Positions 17,650 through 29,237 are shown, counted from the stretch's first letter. The stretch is DNA of 64,000 bases from Planctomycetia bacterium (GCA_016191115.1 JACPPG010000051.1:35860-99859); one strand, 5' to 3'. The notes: generated from the letters alone by a model not told the origin. Made by a program: numbers and translations.

Positions 17650-18756
17650 ATGGTGCAGTTCTTTCGATCTGGACAAACCGACGACCGCAGGCGCCGCGTG
17701 CTGACCGAGGAAGTGGTCGGCACCGTCACCGCTTCGGCCAAAATGAGCGCCGCGCGGCGCGCGGAGACGCGCGCCTATGCGAAGGCGGCCCTGCGCGAGC
17801 AGCAACCGGCGGTCGTCGATCTTGTTCCGCAGAAGGTCGTCAAGGTGTTGCTTGCGTTCGTTCTTGCTGTATCGGTCGTGGCCGGACTGGAAGTCCTATA
17901 TGCCGCCGAGTCGCTCAAGTTCGGCGGGCAGCGGCTGCCGGCACTCGACCTGGCGGCCGAGGGGAGCCTGGGCAACTGGCTCACTTCTCTGGCACTTTTT
18001 GCCGCGGGCGTCGTGGCGCTTGTGGTGTATTCGCTGCGGCGGCATCGCCTCGACGACTATCACGGCCGGTATCGCGTGTGGCTGTGGGCAGCCGCCTGCT
18101 GGTTCCTGCTGGCGATCGACGAAGGGGCAAGCCTCCACGAAAGCCTGCAAGCCGCCTGCGCACAATTCACCGCCCAGACGCTGGCCGACGGCGAAATCCT
18201 GTGGATCGGGATCTACGGACTCCTGATCGGCGGCGTCGGACTGCGACTGCTGTTCGAGATGCGCGATTGCCGGTTGTCGACCGCGGTGTTGGTCGCCGCG
18301 GCCGCCGCGTTTGCCGTGGCCCTCGCCGCGCACCTGGCCCGCTTGCCGGCCGTGGAAGGCGAGCACCGCGTCATGGTCGAGGAAGGGTGCGAGATGGCGG
18401 GCAGCCTGCTCCTGCTTCTGTCCATGTGTCTGCACGTCCGCTACGTAAATATGGATGCCCAAGGATTGCTGGCCGCGAGGCCCCGAAAGGAATCCACCAG
18501 CAAGGGGCGGCGCAGTCTGTGGGGTCGCAAGGCCGCGGTCGATCCGCCGCACGCGTCCGTCCGCCCGTCGGCGAAGCGCAGCGATCTGTCGTCGGTTGAA
18601 TCGGACGATGAGGAGGACGACGAGGACGAGTCGAGCGCGGAGGACGACGAGCAAGACGCAGAGGAGTCGGCCCGCAACGCGCACGACATTCACCGGCTCT
18701 CGAAGGCCGAACGCAAGGCCCTACGACGGCAGCAGCGGCGAGCCCGGCTGGGCTAG
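17650..18756 (+). CDS. hypothetical membrane protein with acidic tail
   Basis: A 368-residue protein. After a basic cytosolic start come about six hydrophobic helices (VVKVLLAFVLAVSVVAGLEV, WLTSLALFAAGVVALVVYSL, WLWAAACWFLLAIDEG, WIGIYGLLIGGVGLRLLF, LVAAAAAFAVALAAHLARL, MAGSLLLLLSMCLHVRYV). The last 90 residues are cytosolic with a very acidic run (SDDEEDDEDESSAEDDEQDA) followed by a basic end (KAERKALRRQQRRARLG). DEGASLHE between helices is reminiscent of motifs in other uncharacterised planctomycete membrane proteins. I do not recognise a family with known function. It lies upstream of gltX with a 130-base gap. Confidence 0.75.
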   Translation: MVQFFRSGQTDDRRRRVLTEEVVGTVTASAKMSAARRAETRAYAKAALREQQPAVVDLVPQKVVKVLLAFVLAVSVVAGLEVLYAAESLKFGGQRLPALDLAAEGSLGNWLTSLALFAAGVVALVVYSLRRHRLDDYHGRYRVWLWAAACWFLLAIDEGASLHESLQAACAQFTAQTLADGEILWIGIYGLLIGGVGLRLLFEMRDCRLSTAVLVAAAAAFAVALAAHLARLPAVEGEHRVMVEEGCEMAGSLLLLLSMCLHVRYVNMDAQGLLAARPRKESTSKGRRSLWGRKAAVDPPHASVRPSAKRSDLSSVESDDEEDDEDESSAEDDEQDAEESARNAHDIHRLSKAERKALRRQQRRARLG

Positions 18757-18885
18757 TCGCCCGTCCGATCCCCCTTGGAGTCTCGCGGCCCGCCAGTTCT
18801 AATCAGCCGGCAGAGCGTGCCGCGCGATCGTCGCCGGCCGTCGTCACCGACCGTTTCACGCCGCGTGGCCGCGGCGGCTAACACT

Positions 18886-20448
18886 GTGCTAGTCCGCACC
18901 CGCTTTGCCCCCAGTCCGACCGGCTACCTGCACATCGGTGGCGTGCGCACGGCCCTGTTCAATTGGCTGTTCACGCGGCGGCATGGCGGGCAGTTTATCC
19001 TGCGGATCGACGACACCGATCAGCAACGGAACGTCGAGGCGGCGCTAGCGCCCATCTTGCACGGCTTCCGTTGGTTGGGAATCGATTGGGACGAAGGGCC
19101 CGAGGTCGGCGGCCCGCACGCGCCCTACTACCAATCGCAGCGGCAGGCGCAATACCAGGCGGCGGTCGAGCGGCTGCTGGCCGACGGGTTCGCCTATCGC
19201 GACTACGCCAAGACCGAGGAGATCGCCGTCGAGCGCGAGGCGGCCGAGAAGGAAAAGCGGCCGTTTTTGTATAGCCGCCGCTTTATGGCCACCAGTGACG
19301 CCGACCGACGACGCTTCGAGAGCGAAGGGCGCACGGCCGTGGTACGGCTGAAGATGCCCCGCGACGGGACGCTCGCGATCGACGACCAGATTCGCAGCCG
19401 CGTCGAATTTGACTGGGCCCGCGAGCAGGACCACGTCATCCAGCGCGCCGACGGATCATGCCTCTATCACCTGGCCAACGTGGTCGACGATCACGACTTC
19501 GAGATCACGCACGTCATCCGCGCCGAGGAGCACCTGTCGAACACGCCGCGGCAAATTTTCATCCTCGAGTCGCTGGGTTACGAGCGCCCCGTCTATGCCC
19601 ATCTGCCGTACGTTGCCGAACCGGGCAGCAAGACCAAGCTCAGCAAGCGGAAGCTCGACAAGTATCTCAAGAACCGCGACTTCGCGCAGATCTGCGAGCA
19701 CGGCCGGGCCATTGCCGACGCATTGGGCTTTCATCCCGAAGCCGAAACGTTCAACCCCGTGATCGTTGACTTCTACGAGCAGGTGGGCTACCTGCCTGAC
19801 GCGATCCTCAACTACCTGGCGCTCTTGGGCTGGTCGCTCGACGACCGGACGGAGTTCTTCACGCGCCAGCAGATGATCGACAGTTTCACGCTCGACCGGG
19901 TAAACCGCGCGCCCGCCAGCTTCGACCCCAAGAAGCTGTGGGCGTTCCAGGATCACTACATGCAGGAGTTGCCGCTCGAAGAGAAGGTCGAGCGGACGCT
20001 GCCGTTCCTGGAACGCGCCCGTGTGGTTGCATCGCCGTCGGGCGATAAGGTGCGTCGTCGGTTGCGACAAGTGATCGAGGCGGCAGGGGACCGGATCAAG
20101 GTGGCGGGCGACATCCTGGACTACGCGGATTTCTTCCTTCCGGACGATTCTGTGCGATACGACGAAGCGGCGTTCGACAAGCAGCTTCGCCGAGAGGCGA
20201 AGGCTACGGAACGTTTGCAGAGGTTTCGCGACCGATTGGCCGCCGCCGAGACGTTCGATCCGGCGGAATTGGAAAGGCTACTGCAAGAATTCGTGACGGC
20301 CGAAGGCATCGCCGTCGGCAACATCATCCACGCGCTCCGGGTGGCGGTGACCGGCAAGTCGGTCGGCTTCGGCCTTTTCGACGCGCTGGCCATCCTGGGG
20401 CGCAACGCGTCGGTCGCGCGGATCGACCGGGCGATCGGCCGGCGGTAG
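18886..20448 (+). CDS. gltX: glutamate--tRNA ligase
   Basis: Charges tRNA(Glu) with glutamate in the cytoplasm. The class I signatures are clear: [14 protein letters not shown] at the N-terminus (HIGH motif) and [10 protein letters not shown] (KMSKS variant). [13 protein letters not shown] is the glutamate-site motif. The product is 520 residues, a little longer than the typical 470-500. The start is taken at GTG 18886, six residues before the HIGH-loop region, because no closer ATG exists; the open frame begins at TTG 18775. It is followed 75 bases later by glnS in the same direction, so the two may share a transcript. Confidence 0.95.
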   Translation: MLVRTRFAPSPTGYLHIGGVRTALFNWLFTRRHGGQFILRIDDTDQQRNVEAALAPILHGFRWLGIDWDEGPEVGGPHAPYYQSQRQAQYQAAVERLLADGFAYRDYAKTEEIAVEREAAEKEKRPFLYSRRFMATSDADRRRFESEGRTAVVRLKMPRDGTLAIDDQIRSRVEFDWAREQDHVIQRADGSCLYHLANVVDDHDFEITHVIRAEEHLSNTPRQIFILESLGYERPVYAHLPYVAEPGSKTKLSKRKLDKYLKNRDFAQICEHGRAIADALGFHPEAETFNPVIVDFYEQVGYLPDAILNYLALLGWSLDDRTEFFTRQQMIDSFTLDRVNRAPASFDPKKLWAFQDHYMQELPLEEKVERTLPFLERARVVASPSGDKVRRRLRQVIEAAGDRIKVAGDILDYADFFLPDDSVRYDEAAFDKQLRREAKATERLQRFRDRLAAAETFDPAELERLLQEFVTAEGIAVGNIIHALRVAVTGKSVGFGLFDALAILGRNASVARIDRAIGRR

Positions 20449-20523
20449 TTCTGGTAACAAGCCGCATTGCCCCGGCGGTCACCTGGACTGTCGCAAGCGG
20501 GGGCATTTTTGGATAATCGGGTC

Positions 20524-22302
<1,779 letters not shown>

Positions 22303-22307
22303 ATTGT

Positions 22308-22329
22308 GTAGGGTGCTCTGCGAGCACCA
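22308..22329. repeat. GTAGGGTGC...GCACC palindrome after glnS
   Basis: GTAGGGTGCTCTGCGAGCAC folds as GGTGCTC-TGC-GAGCACC. It lies six bases past the glnS stop and probably serves as its terminator hairpin. The same family occurs inverted at 55685-55706 and as a four-copy cluster at 60906-61032. Confidence 0.6.
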
Positions 22330-22515
22330 TGTGGTTCGCGTTGCCATCTTCTGCCGCCCGGCGGATCACGGCCAGCCGCTAATTGCGTCGCTCCTGCGCG
22401 TATTGTAATCTGGCCTCGTTTTCGTCCACTAGCGCGACGCGGTTTGCCGCGCACCGCAAAAGCGGCAGCGCCGCGCCGGCCAACCAGTTTCACCTCGTCA
22501 ACAAGAGCAGCACAC

Positions 22516-23622
22516 ATGGCCGCCCAGAAAAAAGTACGCGTCGCGATCATCGGATTGGGGTTTGGCGCCGAATTCATCCCGATCTATCAAAACCATCCTC
22601 ATGCGGAGTTGTACGCCATCTGTCAACGGACCAAGGGCAAGCTCGACCAGATCGGCGACCATTTCGGCATCGAGGTCCGTTACACGAAGTACGAAGACTT
22701 GCTCGCCGACCCCAACGTCGACGCCGTGCACATTAACACGCCCATCCCCGACCATGCCCCGCAGAGCCTGGCCGGGCTGAAGGCCGGGAAGCACGTGGCC
22801 AGCACCGTTCCGATGGGGACCACGGTCGAGGAATGCCTGGCCATCGTCGATGCCCAGCGCAAGAGCGGCAAGCACTACATGATGATGGAGACGGTCGTTT
22901 ACAGCCGCGAGTTCCTGTTCGTGAAGCAGCTCTACGACAGCGGCGAGCTGGGCCGCATCCAGTTCCTGCGTGGTTCGCACCAGCAGGAGATGGCCGGCTG
23001 GCCCGGTTATTGGGAGGGCCTGCCCCCGATGTACTACGCCACGCACTGCGTCAGCCCTTGCCTGCACCTGCCGAACAAACGGGCCGAGAGCGTGGTATGC
23101 CATGGCTCGGGCCGGATCAGCGAGAAGCTGACGGCCAAATATGGATCGCCTTTCGCGGTGGAGACTGCGACGATCAAGATGCGCGATTCGCATCTGTGCT
23201 GCGAAGTGACGCGCAGCCTGTTCGAGACGGCGCGGCAGTATATCGAGAGCTTCGACGTCTATGGCGACAAGGCGGCATTCGAGTGGACGCGCATCGAGCA
23301 CGAGCCGTGCGTGCTGCACCGCGGCGAAAGGCCCGAGCGGGTCAAAGTGCCCGACTTTGCCCATCTGCTGCCCGAGGGCATCCGCCGCTACACGACCAAG
23401 GGCGTGTACGACGCGGACGAGGCCCAGCACCTGTCCTTCATCCAGGGGAGCGGGCACGGCGGATCGCACCCGCACCTGGCGCACGAGTTCATCAGCGCGA
23501 TCGTCGAGGACCGTCCGCCCCGGCCCGACGCCGGCGCCAGCGCCAACTGGACGATGACCGGCATCTGCGCCCACCAGTCCGCGATGAAGGGGGGCGAGCG
23601 GGTGGCGATTCCGGCGACGTAA
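22516..23622 (+). CDS. Gfo/Idh/MocA family oxidoreductase
   Basis: An NAD(P)-dependent sugar or cyclitol dehydrogenase-like protein of 368 residues, without a signal sequence and thus cytoplasmic. The Rossmann domain opens with VRVAIIGLGFGAEFIPIYQN and continues DAVHINTPIPDHAPQSL and KAGKHVASTVPMGTTVEE, the latter replacing the usual EKP motif with STVPM, so the catalytic Lys of family dehydrogenases is missing. The C-terminal domain contains HPHLAHEFISAIVEDRPPRPDA, the usual ending. ATG at 22516. It stands alone between glnS and a secreted-protein gene. The loss of EKP may mean a different or non-redox role. Confidence 0.9.
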   Translation: MAAQKKVRVAIIGLGFGAEFIPIYQNHPHAELYAICQRTKGKLDQIGDHFGIEVRYTKYEDLLADPNVDAVHINTPIPDHAPQSLAGLKAGKHVASTVPMGTTVEECLAIVDAQRKSGKHYMMMETVVYSREFLFVKQLYDSGELGRIQFLRGSHQQEMAGWPGYWEGLPPMYYATHCVSPCLHLPNKRAESVVCHGSGRISEKLTAKYGSPFAVETATIKMRDSHLCCEVTRSLFETARQYIESFDVYGDKAAFEWTRIEHEPCVLHRGERPERVKVPDFAHLLPEGIRRYTTKGVYDADEAQHLSFIQGSGHGGSHPHLAHEFISAIVEDRPPRPDAGASANWTMTGICAHQSAMKGGERVAIPAT

Positions 23623-23664
23623 CACGCTTTGTCGTGCGCACCGCGGCGCACGCACAAATCTGGC

Positions 23665-23690
23665 GAGCCAAGGGGTTTATCCCCCCGGTC
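23665..23690. repeat. GCCGCCGGG-type palindrome, degenerate copy
   Basis: GAGCCAAGGGGTTTATCCCC followed by CCGGTC matches the consensus of the 11431 family with substitutions. It lies 42 bases past the oxidoreductase stop. The rest of the 23623-23940 gap shows no gene. Confidence 0.5.
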
Positions 23691-23940
23691 TTTTCTTGTC
23701 ATTGAGAACACGATTCCGCTTCTGCCGATCGCGCAAAGCCTGCACAACGCTCCGTCGCCGAAGGGCGCGTGTCGTGCCCCTTCGCGCGGCGGACGCGCCT
23801 GTCAGCGAAGCCGTGCCGGGCTGTCGCCTCTTCCCGCAAGCCCTGGTCCGAACCGGTCGATGGCATTGACAGGCGGTGGTCGGCTTCGATCGACCAGCGA
23901 TCGCGGTCGACGCCCCACATTCGCCCCCCGGAGGCGATCG

Positions 23941-24585
23941 ATGTTCGGAAAACGCGGGCTGTTGTTAGCAGTGCTCGCGGGCACGGCCGTCGTTCCGTAC
24001 TTAATGTCATCGTCGACAGGATTGACGAACCTGGCGGCCCGCGTCTGGCCTCCCACGGCGAACGAAGCGGCGACCGCCGATGGCGCCGATGCGAGTGGAG
24101 CGGCGGCCGCGACGCCACTCCCGCCAGGCGCAGCCCGGCCTGGCGCGGTCCCGACAAGGCCTCTCGAAGACGTCTTGCGCTTTGACGTGACCACGGCGTG
24201 GGTGCTCGGCAACTGGCCGCGGGTCTCCGCCGGCCTGGCCGAACTCGACCTGCAAGGCTATCGCGTCCCGCTTGTAACGGGCACGAAAGAAGTCGACGTG
24301 GCCGGTTCGCTCACCTACTACTTCAACTCCCAGCAACGCGTCGAGCGGATCACGTTATTTGGCTCGACCGGCGACGCGGGGAAGCTGGTGGCGCTTCTGG
24401 AATCGCGATTCGGCTTCCAGCGGATGGTCGTGCCGGAGCCGAACTTGTTCGTCTACCAGGTGAAGAGCTGGGGCAAAGTCAAAAGCGAGCTGCGAATGCG
24501 GCCCATGCCCGTCGTCCGCAAGGACACCCCACACGCGCGATTCGAGGTGGCGCTGCTATTGGAGAGGCCGAAGGAGAGCAAGTAG
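23941..24585 (+). CDS. secreted protein of a planctomycete-type family (DUF6690-like)
   Basis: A 214-residue protein starting at ATG 23941 with an N-terminal hydrophobic segment GLLLAVLAGTAVVPYLM that serves as signal or anchor. A Pro/Ala linker is followed by a compact domain: VLRFDVTTAWVLGNWPRVSA, LQGYRVPLVTG, DVAGSLTYYFNSQQRVERIT, GDAGKLVALLESRFGFQRM, VPEPNLFVYQVK. This block resembles a conserved planctomycete domain of unknown function, which I believe is DUF6690, but that name is from memory. The role is unknown. The frame upstream to 23629 is not supported. Confidence 0.75.
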   Translation: MFGKRGLLLAVLAGTAVVPYLMSSSTGLTNLAARVWPPTANEAATADGADASGAAAATPLPPGAARPGAVPTRPLEDVLRFDVTTAWVLGNWPRVSAGLAELDLQGYRVPLVTGTKEVDVAGSLTYYFNSQQRVERITLFGSTGDAGKLVALLESRFGFQRMVVPEPNLFVYQVKSWGKVKSELRMRPMPVVRKDTPHARFEVALLLERPKESK

Positions 24586-24688
24586 GGAGAGCAGCCCGAG
24601 CTGTCGCACGCGACAGCGTTCCTCCTCCGGCTAGCTGCTATCTTCCCGCGACAGGCCTTCGTGGTTCATCTTCTTTCTTCGAGTGCCC

Positions 24689-25129
24689 CTATCGCAACCG
24701 CAAGAGCCTCTCCAGCCGGTCGCGCAGGTCGTGCCACTCGCCGTCGGGGGCGGGGCTGGCCAGCTCGGTCGGAAAAGGCGCGGGCTGCCCATCGTAGTCG
24801 ACTTGCACGAAACCCATCAGCCCATCCATCCAAGGGCCGCCGTGCTCCTCGAGCGGCACGCCGATCAGGCCCACGACGAGATAGGCCCGCGTCAGGTGCA
24901 AGGCCACGCCGCGGATCTCGACCACGGTGCCGACCGGGACGGGCCGGTAGCATTCCAGGTTCAAAACGCGCCGCAAGAGCAAGTTCGCGCCATCCCCTAC
25001 GACCCGATGCGCGGTGACGTAGGCCGCCTCCAGGGCGATCCGCAACAGCGATCCAGCGTACAGCGTGCCGTGGTGGTTGGTATCCCCCGGCAAAATCAGC
25101 CGGTGACTGTAGGTGACGTTCGGGGTCAT
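24689..25129 (-). CDS. acyl-CoA thioesterase, hotdog fold
   Basis: Hydrolyses acyl-CoA thioesters. The 146-residue product has the YciA/cytosolic acyl-CoA hydrolase pattern: HRLILPGDTNHHGTLYAGSL (Asn-His-His-Gly, where the Asp/Asn and the turn into the long helix form the active site), then LEAAYVTAHRVVG and a beta sheet with VPVGTVVEIRGVALHLTRAYLVV. It is a single hotdog domain and likely forms hexamers. ATG at 25129; the upstream extension to 25207 overlaps the divergent transporter's leader and is not supported. It is divergent from the sodium symporter gene. Confidence 0.9.
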   Translation of the reverse strand: MTPNVTYSHRLILPGDTNHHGTLYAGSLLRIALEAAYVTAHRVVGDGANLLLRRVLNLECYRPVPVGTVVEIRGVALHLTRAYLVVGLIGVPLEEHGGPWMDGLMGFVQVDYDGQPAPFPTELASPAPDGEWHDLRDRLERLLRLR

Positions 25130-25241
25130 GGTTCCTATCTTATAAAGGCCGGCGGCCGAGGTGTCACGGCCTCCGCGGCCCGAAATTGGCGAACGACTAG
25201 CCGGCACTCCTCTGCAACAAGAAGCAAGCGCTCATTCCCGC

Positions 25242-26750
25242 ATGGCCGAACAAAAATCCTTTTCCTCCCGTTGGGCCTTGATGTTCGCCATGCTCAGCAT
25301 GGCGGTGGGCACGGGCAGCATCTGGCGGTTCCCCCGCGTCCTGGCCACCAATGGCGGAGGCACCTTTCTCTTGCCGTGGGTCGTTTTTCTGTTTGCCTGG
25401 TCGACCCCCTTGATTATTACCGAATTCGCGCTGGGGCGCGGGACGCACGCTGGACCGCTACGGGCACTGGTGCGGTTGATCGGTCCCAAGTTCGCCTGGA
25501 TGGGCGCGTGGATCACGTTCGTCACCGTGGCCATCATGTTCTACTACTCGGTCGTCACCGGCTGGGTGCTGTACTATCTGGGCGTGTCGCTTGCGGGTCA
25601 GCTTGCCGGCGTGGATAGCCAACAGTTCTACGACCAGTTCGTCGCGGGACCGTGGCCCCTATTGATGCATCTGGTCAGCATGCTCTTGGCACTGGTTGTG
25701 ATCTACCGTGGGCTGGGAGCGATCGAACGCGTCACGACCCTGCTGCTCCCGAGCCTGGTGGTGCTCGTTGTCGTTCTGGCAATCCGTGCCGTGACCCTGC
25801 CCGGCGCGAGCCGTGGGCTGGCGTTCATGTTTACGGTCGACTGGTCGGAACTCGCCAACTACAAGGTGTGGCTCGAGGCGCTCACGCAAAACGCGTGGGA
25901 CACCGGCTCCGGCTGGGGTCTGATCACCGCCTACGCCATCTACATGCGCCGCGAGGACGACAGTAGCGCCAATTGCTTCATGCTGGGCATCGGCAACAAC
26001 ATCGTCTCGCTCATGGCCGGCATCGCCGTTTTGTGCACGATTTTCTCCATCATGCCCGAGGCTGAAAAGACGATTGTCGGCGCCGGTAACGAGGGCCTGA
26101 CGTTTGTCTGGTTTCCGCGCCTCTTCGCCGCGGTGCCGTGGGGCGGCTTTTTCATGGTCTTGTTTTTCGCGGCTCTGTTCATGGCAGCTTTTACGTCGTT
26201 GATCTCCATGGTCGAGCTCGCCGTGCGGGGGCTTCAGGATCTGGGGATCAAACGGCGACGCGGCATCGTGCTCGTGGGCATTGTGGGGCTATTGGGCGGC
26301 GTTCCATCCGCGCTGAGCATCGACTTTTTGCACAATCAGGACTGGGTCTGGGGCACTGCCCTCATCGTCAGCGGACTGTTTTTCGCTTTTGCCGTCGTCA
26401 AGGTCGGCATTAACGACTTCCGCAAGAAGTTTGTGAATGTCGAAGGAAACTACGTGCCGATCGGCCGCTGGTGGAATGCCGTCCAAGGCTTCCTGATACC
26501 AGTCCAAGGCGCCGTGCTGCTGAGCTGGTTCTTCTGGCAGACATATCCCACCAACGAGGCCGTCGCAAAATCGCTCAAGATTGCGCCAAAAGACGTTACT
26601 CCTGCACAGATATTGTGGGAGTGGGCGCGGCCGATTGCCGTTGAGAACACGGGCACGGTGCTGCTGCAATGGGCCGTGGTCCTGGCGGTTTTTGTGGCCG
26701 CCAATCGCGTCTTGGGACGCCTGGCGCAGGAGCAGCCCCGGCCGGAATAA
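25242..26750 (+). CDS. sodium-dependent transporter, NSS/SNF family
   Basis: A Na+-driven symporter of amino acids or similar solutes in the inner membrane. The protein is 502 residues with about 12 membrane helices. The first helices carry the family signature RWALMFAMLSMAVGTGSIWR FPRV-like (TM1 unwound Na+ site) and NGGGTFLLPWVVFLF. TM6 contains TQNAWDTGSGWGLITAYAIY and TM8 region FFAALFMAAFTSLISMVE. The substrate cannot be named. ATG 25242 was chosen because the helix starts 12 residues later. The reverse thioesterase gene lies 112 bases upstream. Confidence 0.93.
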   Translation: MAEQKSFSSRWALMFAMLSMAVGTGSIWRFPRVLATNGGGTFLLPWVVFLFAWSTPLIITEFALGRGTHAGPLRALVRLIGPKFAWMGAWITFVTVAIMFYYSVVTGWVLYYLGVSLAGQLAGVDSQQFYDQFVAGPWPLLMHLVSMLLALVVIYRGLGAIERVTTLLLPSLVVLVVVLAIRAVTLPGASRGLAFMFTVDWSELANYKVWLEALTQNAWDTGSGWGLITAYAIYMRREDDSSANCFMLGIGNNIVSLMAGIAVLCTIFSIMPEAEKTIVGAGNEGLTFVWFPRLFAAVPWGGFFMVLFFAALFMAAFTSLISMVELAVRGLQDLGIKRRRGIVLVGIVGLLGGVPSALSIDFLHNQDWVWGTALIVSGLFFAFAVVKVGINDFRKKFVNVEGNYVPIGRWWNAVQGFLIPVQGAVLLSWFFWQTYPTNEAVAKSLKIAPKDVTPAQILWEWARPIAVENTGTVLLQWAVVLAVFVAANRVLGRLAQEQPRPE

Positions 26751-26790
26751 CAAATCTCCCGCCGGCACCGAGCGCGGCCGCTCGACGCGA

Positions 26791-26818
26791 GGACCGCCGG
26801 GATAAACCCGGCGGCTCG
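26791..26818. repeat. CCGCCGGG-ATAAA-CCCGGCGG palindrome
   Basis: Perfect 8-bp stem (26794-26801 and 26807-26814) with a 5-base loop, flanked by GAGGA and CTCGC. It is the best preserved copy of the family seen at 11431, 11504, 23665 and 30362. It lies 40 bases after the transporter stop and could be its terminator. Confidence 0.65.
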
Positions 26819-26903
26819 CTTGGGCGTGGACGTTTGTTCGCGTGTCGAACCACGTGCGCTCGGCGGCCGTATTACCCAAGAACCTACTGGGAGGGATATC
26901 CCC

Positions 26904-27764
26904 ATGGCACCGGGACGATTGCGGCTGACGCGCCGGCGTTTCTTGAAGACCTCGGCCGGCATGGCGGGCATCGGGGGCGCAATCGGCCTCTACACCTGGC
27001 GCGTCGAGCCGCATTGGCTCTCGATCGTGCGGCGCGACCTCGCAATCGCCCATCTGCCCGCCGCGCTCGACGGGGCATCGCTGGTTCAGATCAGCGACCT
27101 GCACGTGGGCCCGATCGTCGATAGCGACTATTTGATCGGGGTCATGCGGCGCATCTCCGCCTTGCGGCCCGACCTCATGGCGATCACCGGCGACTTCGTC
27201 AGTTACCGCACGGCCCACCACGTCGACGACGCGGCCCGCGTCCTGGAGCATCTTGAGCCGGGGCGACTGGGCTGCGCCGCGATCATGGGAAATCACGACT
27301 ACGGCTGGGGGTGGCGCCACAGTGAAGTCGCCGATCGCCTGACCGGCCGACTGACCGATCTCGGGTTGACGGTGCTGCGAAACGAATCGCGTTCGTTTGG
27401 CGGTTTGAACGTCGTGGGGCTCGATGACTTGTGGGGGCCGAATTTCAATCCCCAGCCGCTGCTCGCCGGTTTGAATCGCGATGAGGCCAACTTGGTCCTA
27501 TGCCACAATCCCGACGTGGCGGACCTGCCGATCTGGTCGGGCTACCAGGGCTGGATGCTCTGCGGCCACACGCACGGCGGTCAGTGCAAGCCGCCGTTTT
27601 TGCCGCCGCCTTTGCTTCCGGTGAAGAACCGCCGCTACACGGCCGGCGCATTCGCGCTCGCGGACGGACGGCGTCTGTACATCAATCGCGGCCTCGGCTA
27701 TCTGCGCCGCGTTCGCTTCAACGCGCGGCCCGAAGTGACCTTGTTTCGGCTGGTGGCGGTCTGA
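26904..27764 (+). CDS. Tat-exported metallophosphoesterase
   Basis: A calcineurin-like phosphoesterase of 286 residues. The N-terminus MAPGRLRLTRRRFLKTSAGM carries the twin-arginine motif (TRRRFLK) followed by a hydrophobic stretch, so it is exported folded. The di-metal site motifs appear in order: ISDLHVG (Asp, His), ITGDFV (Asp), MGNHDYG (Asn, His), then LCHNP and LCGHTHGGQ (His, His). The closest characterised relatives are YkuE-type phosphodiesterases, which also use a Tat signal. ATG 26904 has a GGGAGGG ribosome site. It is convergent with the PIN/TRAM gene, the stops being nine bases apart. Confidence 0.93.
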   Translation: MAPGRLRLTRRRFLKTSAGMAGIGGAIGLYTWRVEPHWLSIVRRDLAIAHLPAALDGASLVQISDLHVGPIVDSDYLIGVMRRISALRPDLMAITGDFVSYRTAHHVDDAARVLEHLEPGRLGCAAIMGNHDYGWGWRHSEVADRLTGRLTDLGLTVLRNESRSFGGLNVVGLDDLWGPNFNPQPLLAGLNRDEANLVLCHNPDVADLPIWSGYQGWMLCGHTHGGQCKPPFLPPPLLPVKNRRYTAGAFALADGRRLYINRGLGYLRRVRFNARPEVTLFRLVAV

Positions 27765-27773
27765 GGACAGCAC

Positions 27774-28847
27774 CTACGACGCCGCTTTGGCCGGCGCTTC
27801 GTATCGGCCGAAGATCATCCGCCCGGCACTTGTTTGCAGCACGCTTGTGACGGCTATCTTCACCGTCTTGTTCAGATGCTCGCGGCCACTCTCGACGACG
27901 ATCATCGTGCCGTCGTCCAGGTAGCCGACGCCCTGGCCCGCCTCCTCGCCGGGCTTCACGATCCGCACGTCCAGGTGTTCGCCCGGCAGGAACACAGGCT
28001 TGAGCGCGTTGGCCAGGTCGTTGAGGTTGATCACCTCGACGCCTTGCACTTGCGCGACCTTGTTGAGGTTGTAGTCGTTGGTGACGATCTTACCGTCCAG
28101 GTGCTTGGCCAACAGGACAAGCTTCAGGTCGACCGGCTGATTGGCGAACTCGGGCAGGTCGCGATCGTACATCTGGAAATCGACGTTCGCGCTACCGCGC
28201 AGCTTATTCAGCACGTCCAGGCCCCGCCGGCCGCGGCTGCGGCGCAGCCGGTCGGCGCTGTCGGCGATGTTTTGCAGCTCGGCCAAAACGAAGCGGGGCA
28301 TGATCAACTGGCTGTCGAAAATACCGGTCTCGACCACGTCGGCAATCCGCCCGTCGATCACCACGCTGGTGTCGAGGATAAAGGGCTTGAGCCCCTTCAC
28401 CTCCTTGGCGAATTCCACGTAGGGGATGATGAATCGAAAGTCGTTGCGGGTTTGCATCAACAAGCTGATGCACACGTAGCACAGCACGACGCCGAGCATG
28501 AGGTTTATCGTGGCTCTCTGGCCTGGGTCGATCGGCAAGTGGGCCAGCGCAAGGCCCACGACGTAGGCCAGAAACAGACCGACGATGGTCCCGAAATAGA
28601 CGCTCGAAATGACGTCCAATTCCTTACGGCGGATGAGCACATCGCCGATGATGACTACCACGGCGACGCCGACGAATCCGCCAAGCACCATCCATCCCAG
28701 CCACGGACCGATGTCGGGCGACGCCTCGGCATTGACCACCGAGGCGCCAATGCCGACGGTGACCATCACGAAAATGCACCGCAGCACAATGAGCGACAGA
28801 TTGCTGCCGCCACGCTTCGAGGTCTGGGTGGGGGCACTGGCTGGCAT
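27774..28847 (-). CDS. PIN/TRAM domain membrane protein (YacL-like)
   Basis: A 357-residue protein with four N-terminal membrane helices (LSLIVLRCIFVMVTVGIGA, WLGWMVLGGFVGVAVVVIIG, VYFGTIVGLFLAYVVGLAL, INLMLGVVLCYVCISLLM). A PIN RNase domain follows from about 155: FILDTSVVIDGRI carries the first Asp, then ELQNIADS and VTNDYNLNKVA with further acidic residues. A TRAM domain ends the chain (VYLDDGTMIVVESGREHLN-like, KTVKIAVTSVLQTSAGRMIF). Members resemble Bacillus YacL and probably cleave or bind RNA at the membrane. The repeat at 28979-29133 lies upstream. Confidence 0.93.
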   Translation of the reverse strand: MPASAPTQTSKRGGSNLSLIVLRCIFVMVTVGIGASVVNAEASPDIGPWLGWMVLGGFVGVAVVVIIGDVLIRRKELDVISSVYFGTIVGLFLAYVVGLALAHLPIDPGQRATINLMLGVVLCYVCISLLMQTRNDFRFIIPYVEFAKEVKGLKPFILDTSVVIDGRIADVVETGIFDSQLIMPRFVLAELQNIADSADRLRRSRGRRGLDVLNKLRGSANVDFQMYDRDLPEFANQPVDLKLVLLAKHLDGKIVTNDYNLNKVAQVQGVEVINLNDLANALKPVFLPGEHLDVRIVKPGEEAGQGVGYLDDGTMIVVESGREHLNKTVKIAVTSVLQTSAGRMIFGRYEAPAKAAS

Positions 28848-28978
28848 ACTGCCCAGGGAAAATTGGAGGTGTTACGGTTTTGGCCCTTTGTACGGCAGCT
28901 CCCAGGCCCCTGGGGCGGCCGAACATTCTATTCTACCACCCATTGGGACCGCTTCTAGCGTGTTCAGGAGAGCATCCC

Positions 28979-29133
28979 AGGGCCGTTCACAGATTCAAGC
29001 TTGCCGGCGGCGCACCGGCGGGAAAGTGGGACAGGCACCGAGACGCAACGTTGGTCTGAAAGGACTGGCGCTGTTTATGCTCGGAGCCAGTCCCATTTTC
29101 CCGCCTCGCCATTTTGAAAAACAGGACGGCCCT
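28979..29133 (+). mobile_element. 155-bp palindromic element, copy 2
   Basis: Full-length copy with tips AGGGCCGTTC and GGACGGCCCT. An 11-bp direct repeat, AGGAGAGCATC, lies at 28966-28976 and again at 29135-29145, a clear target-site duplication. It sits in the gap between the PIN/TRAM gene's start and the end of the dNTPase gene (28848-29237); nothing else was seen in that gap. Confidence 0.9.
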
Positions 29134-29237
29134 GAGGAGAGCATCGGGGCAACGCTTCTGCCCGGGCGGAACCGCCAACTCGGCGAACAGAGAGCGAATG
29201 CGGCTCGGCAGGAGCCTCGCCCTCCCCATCACGACTC

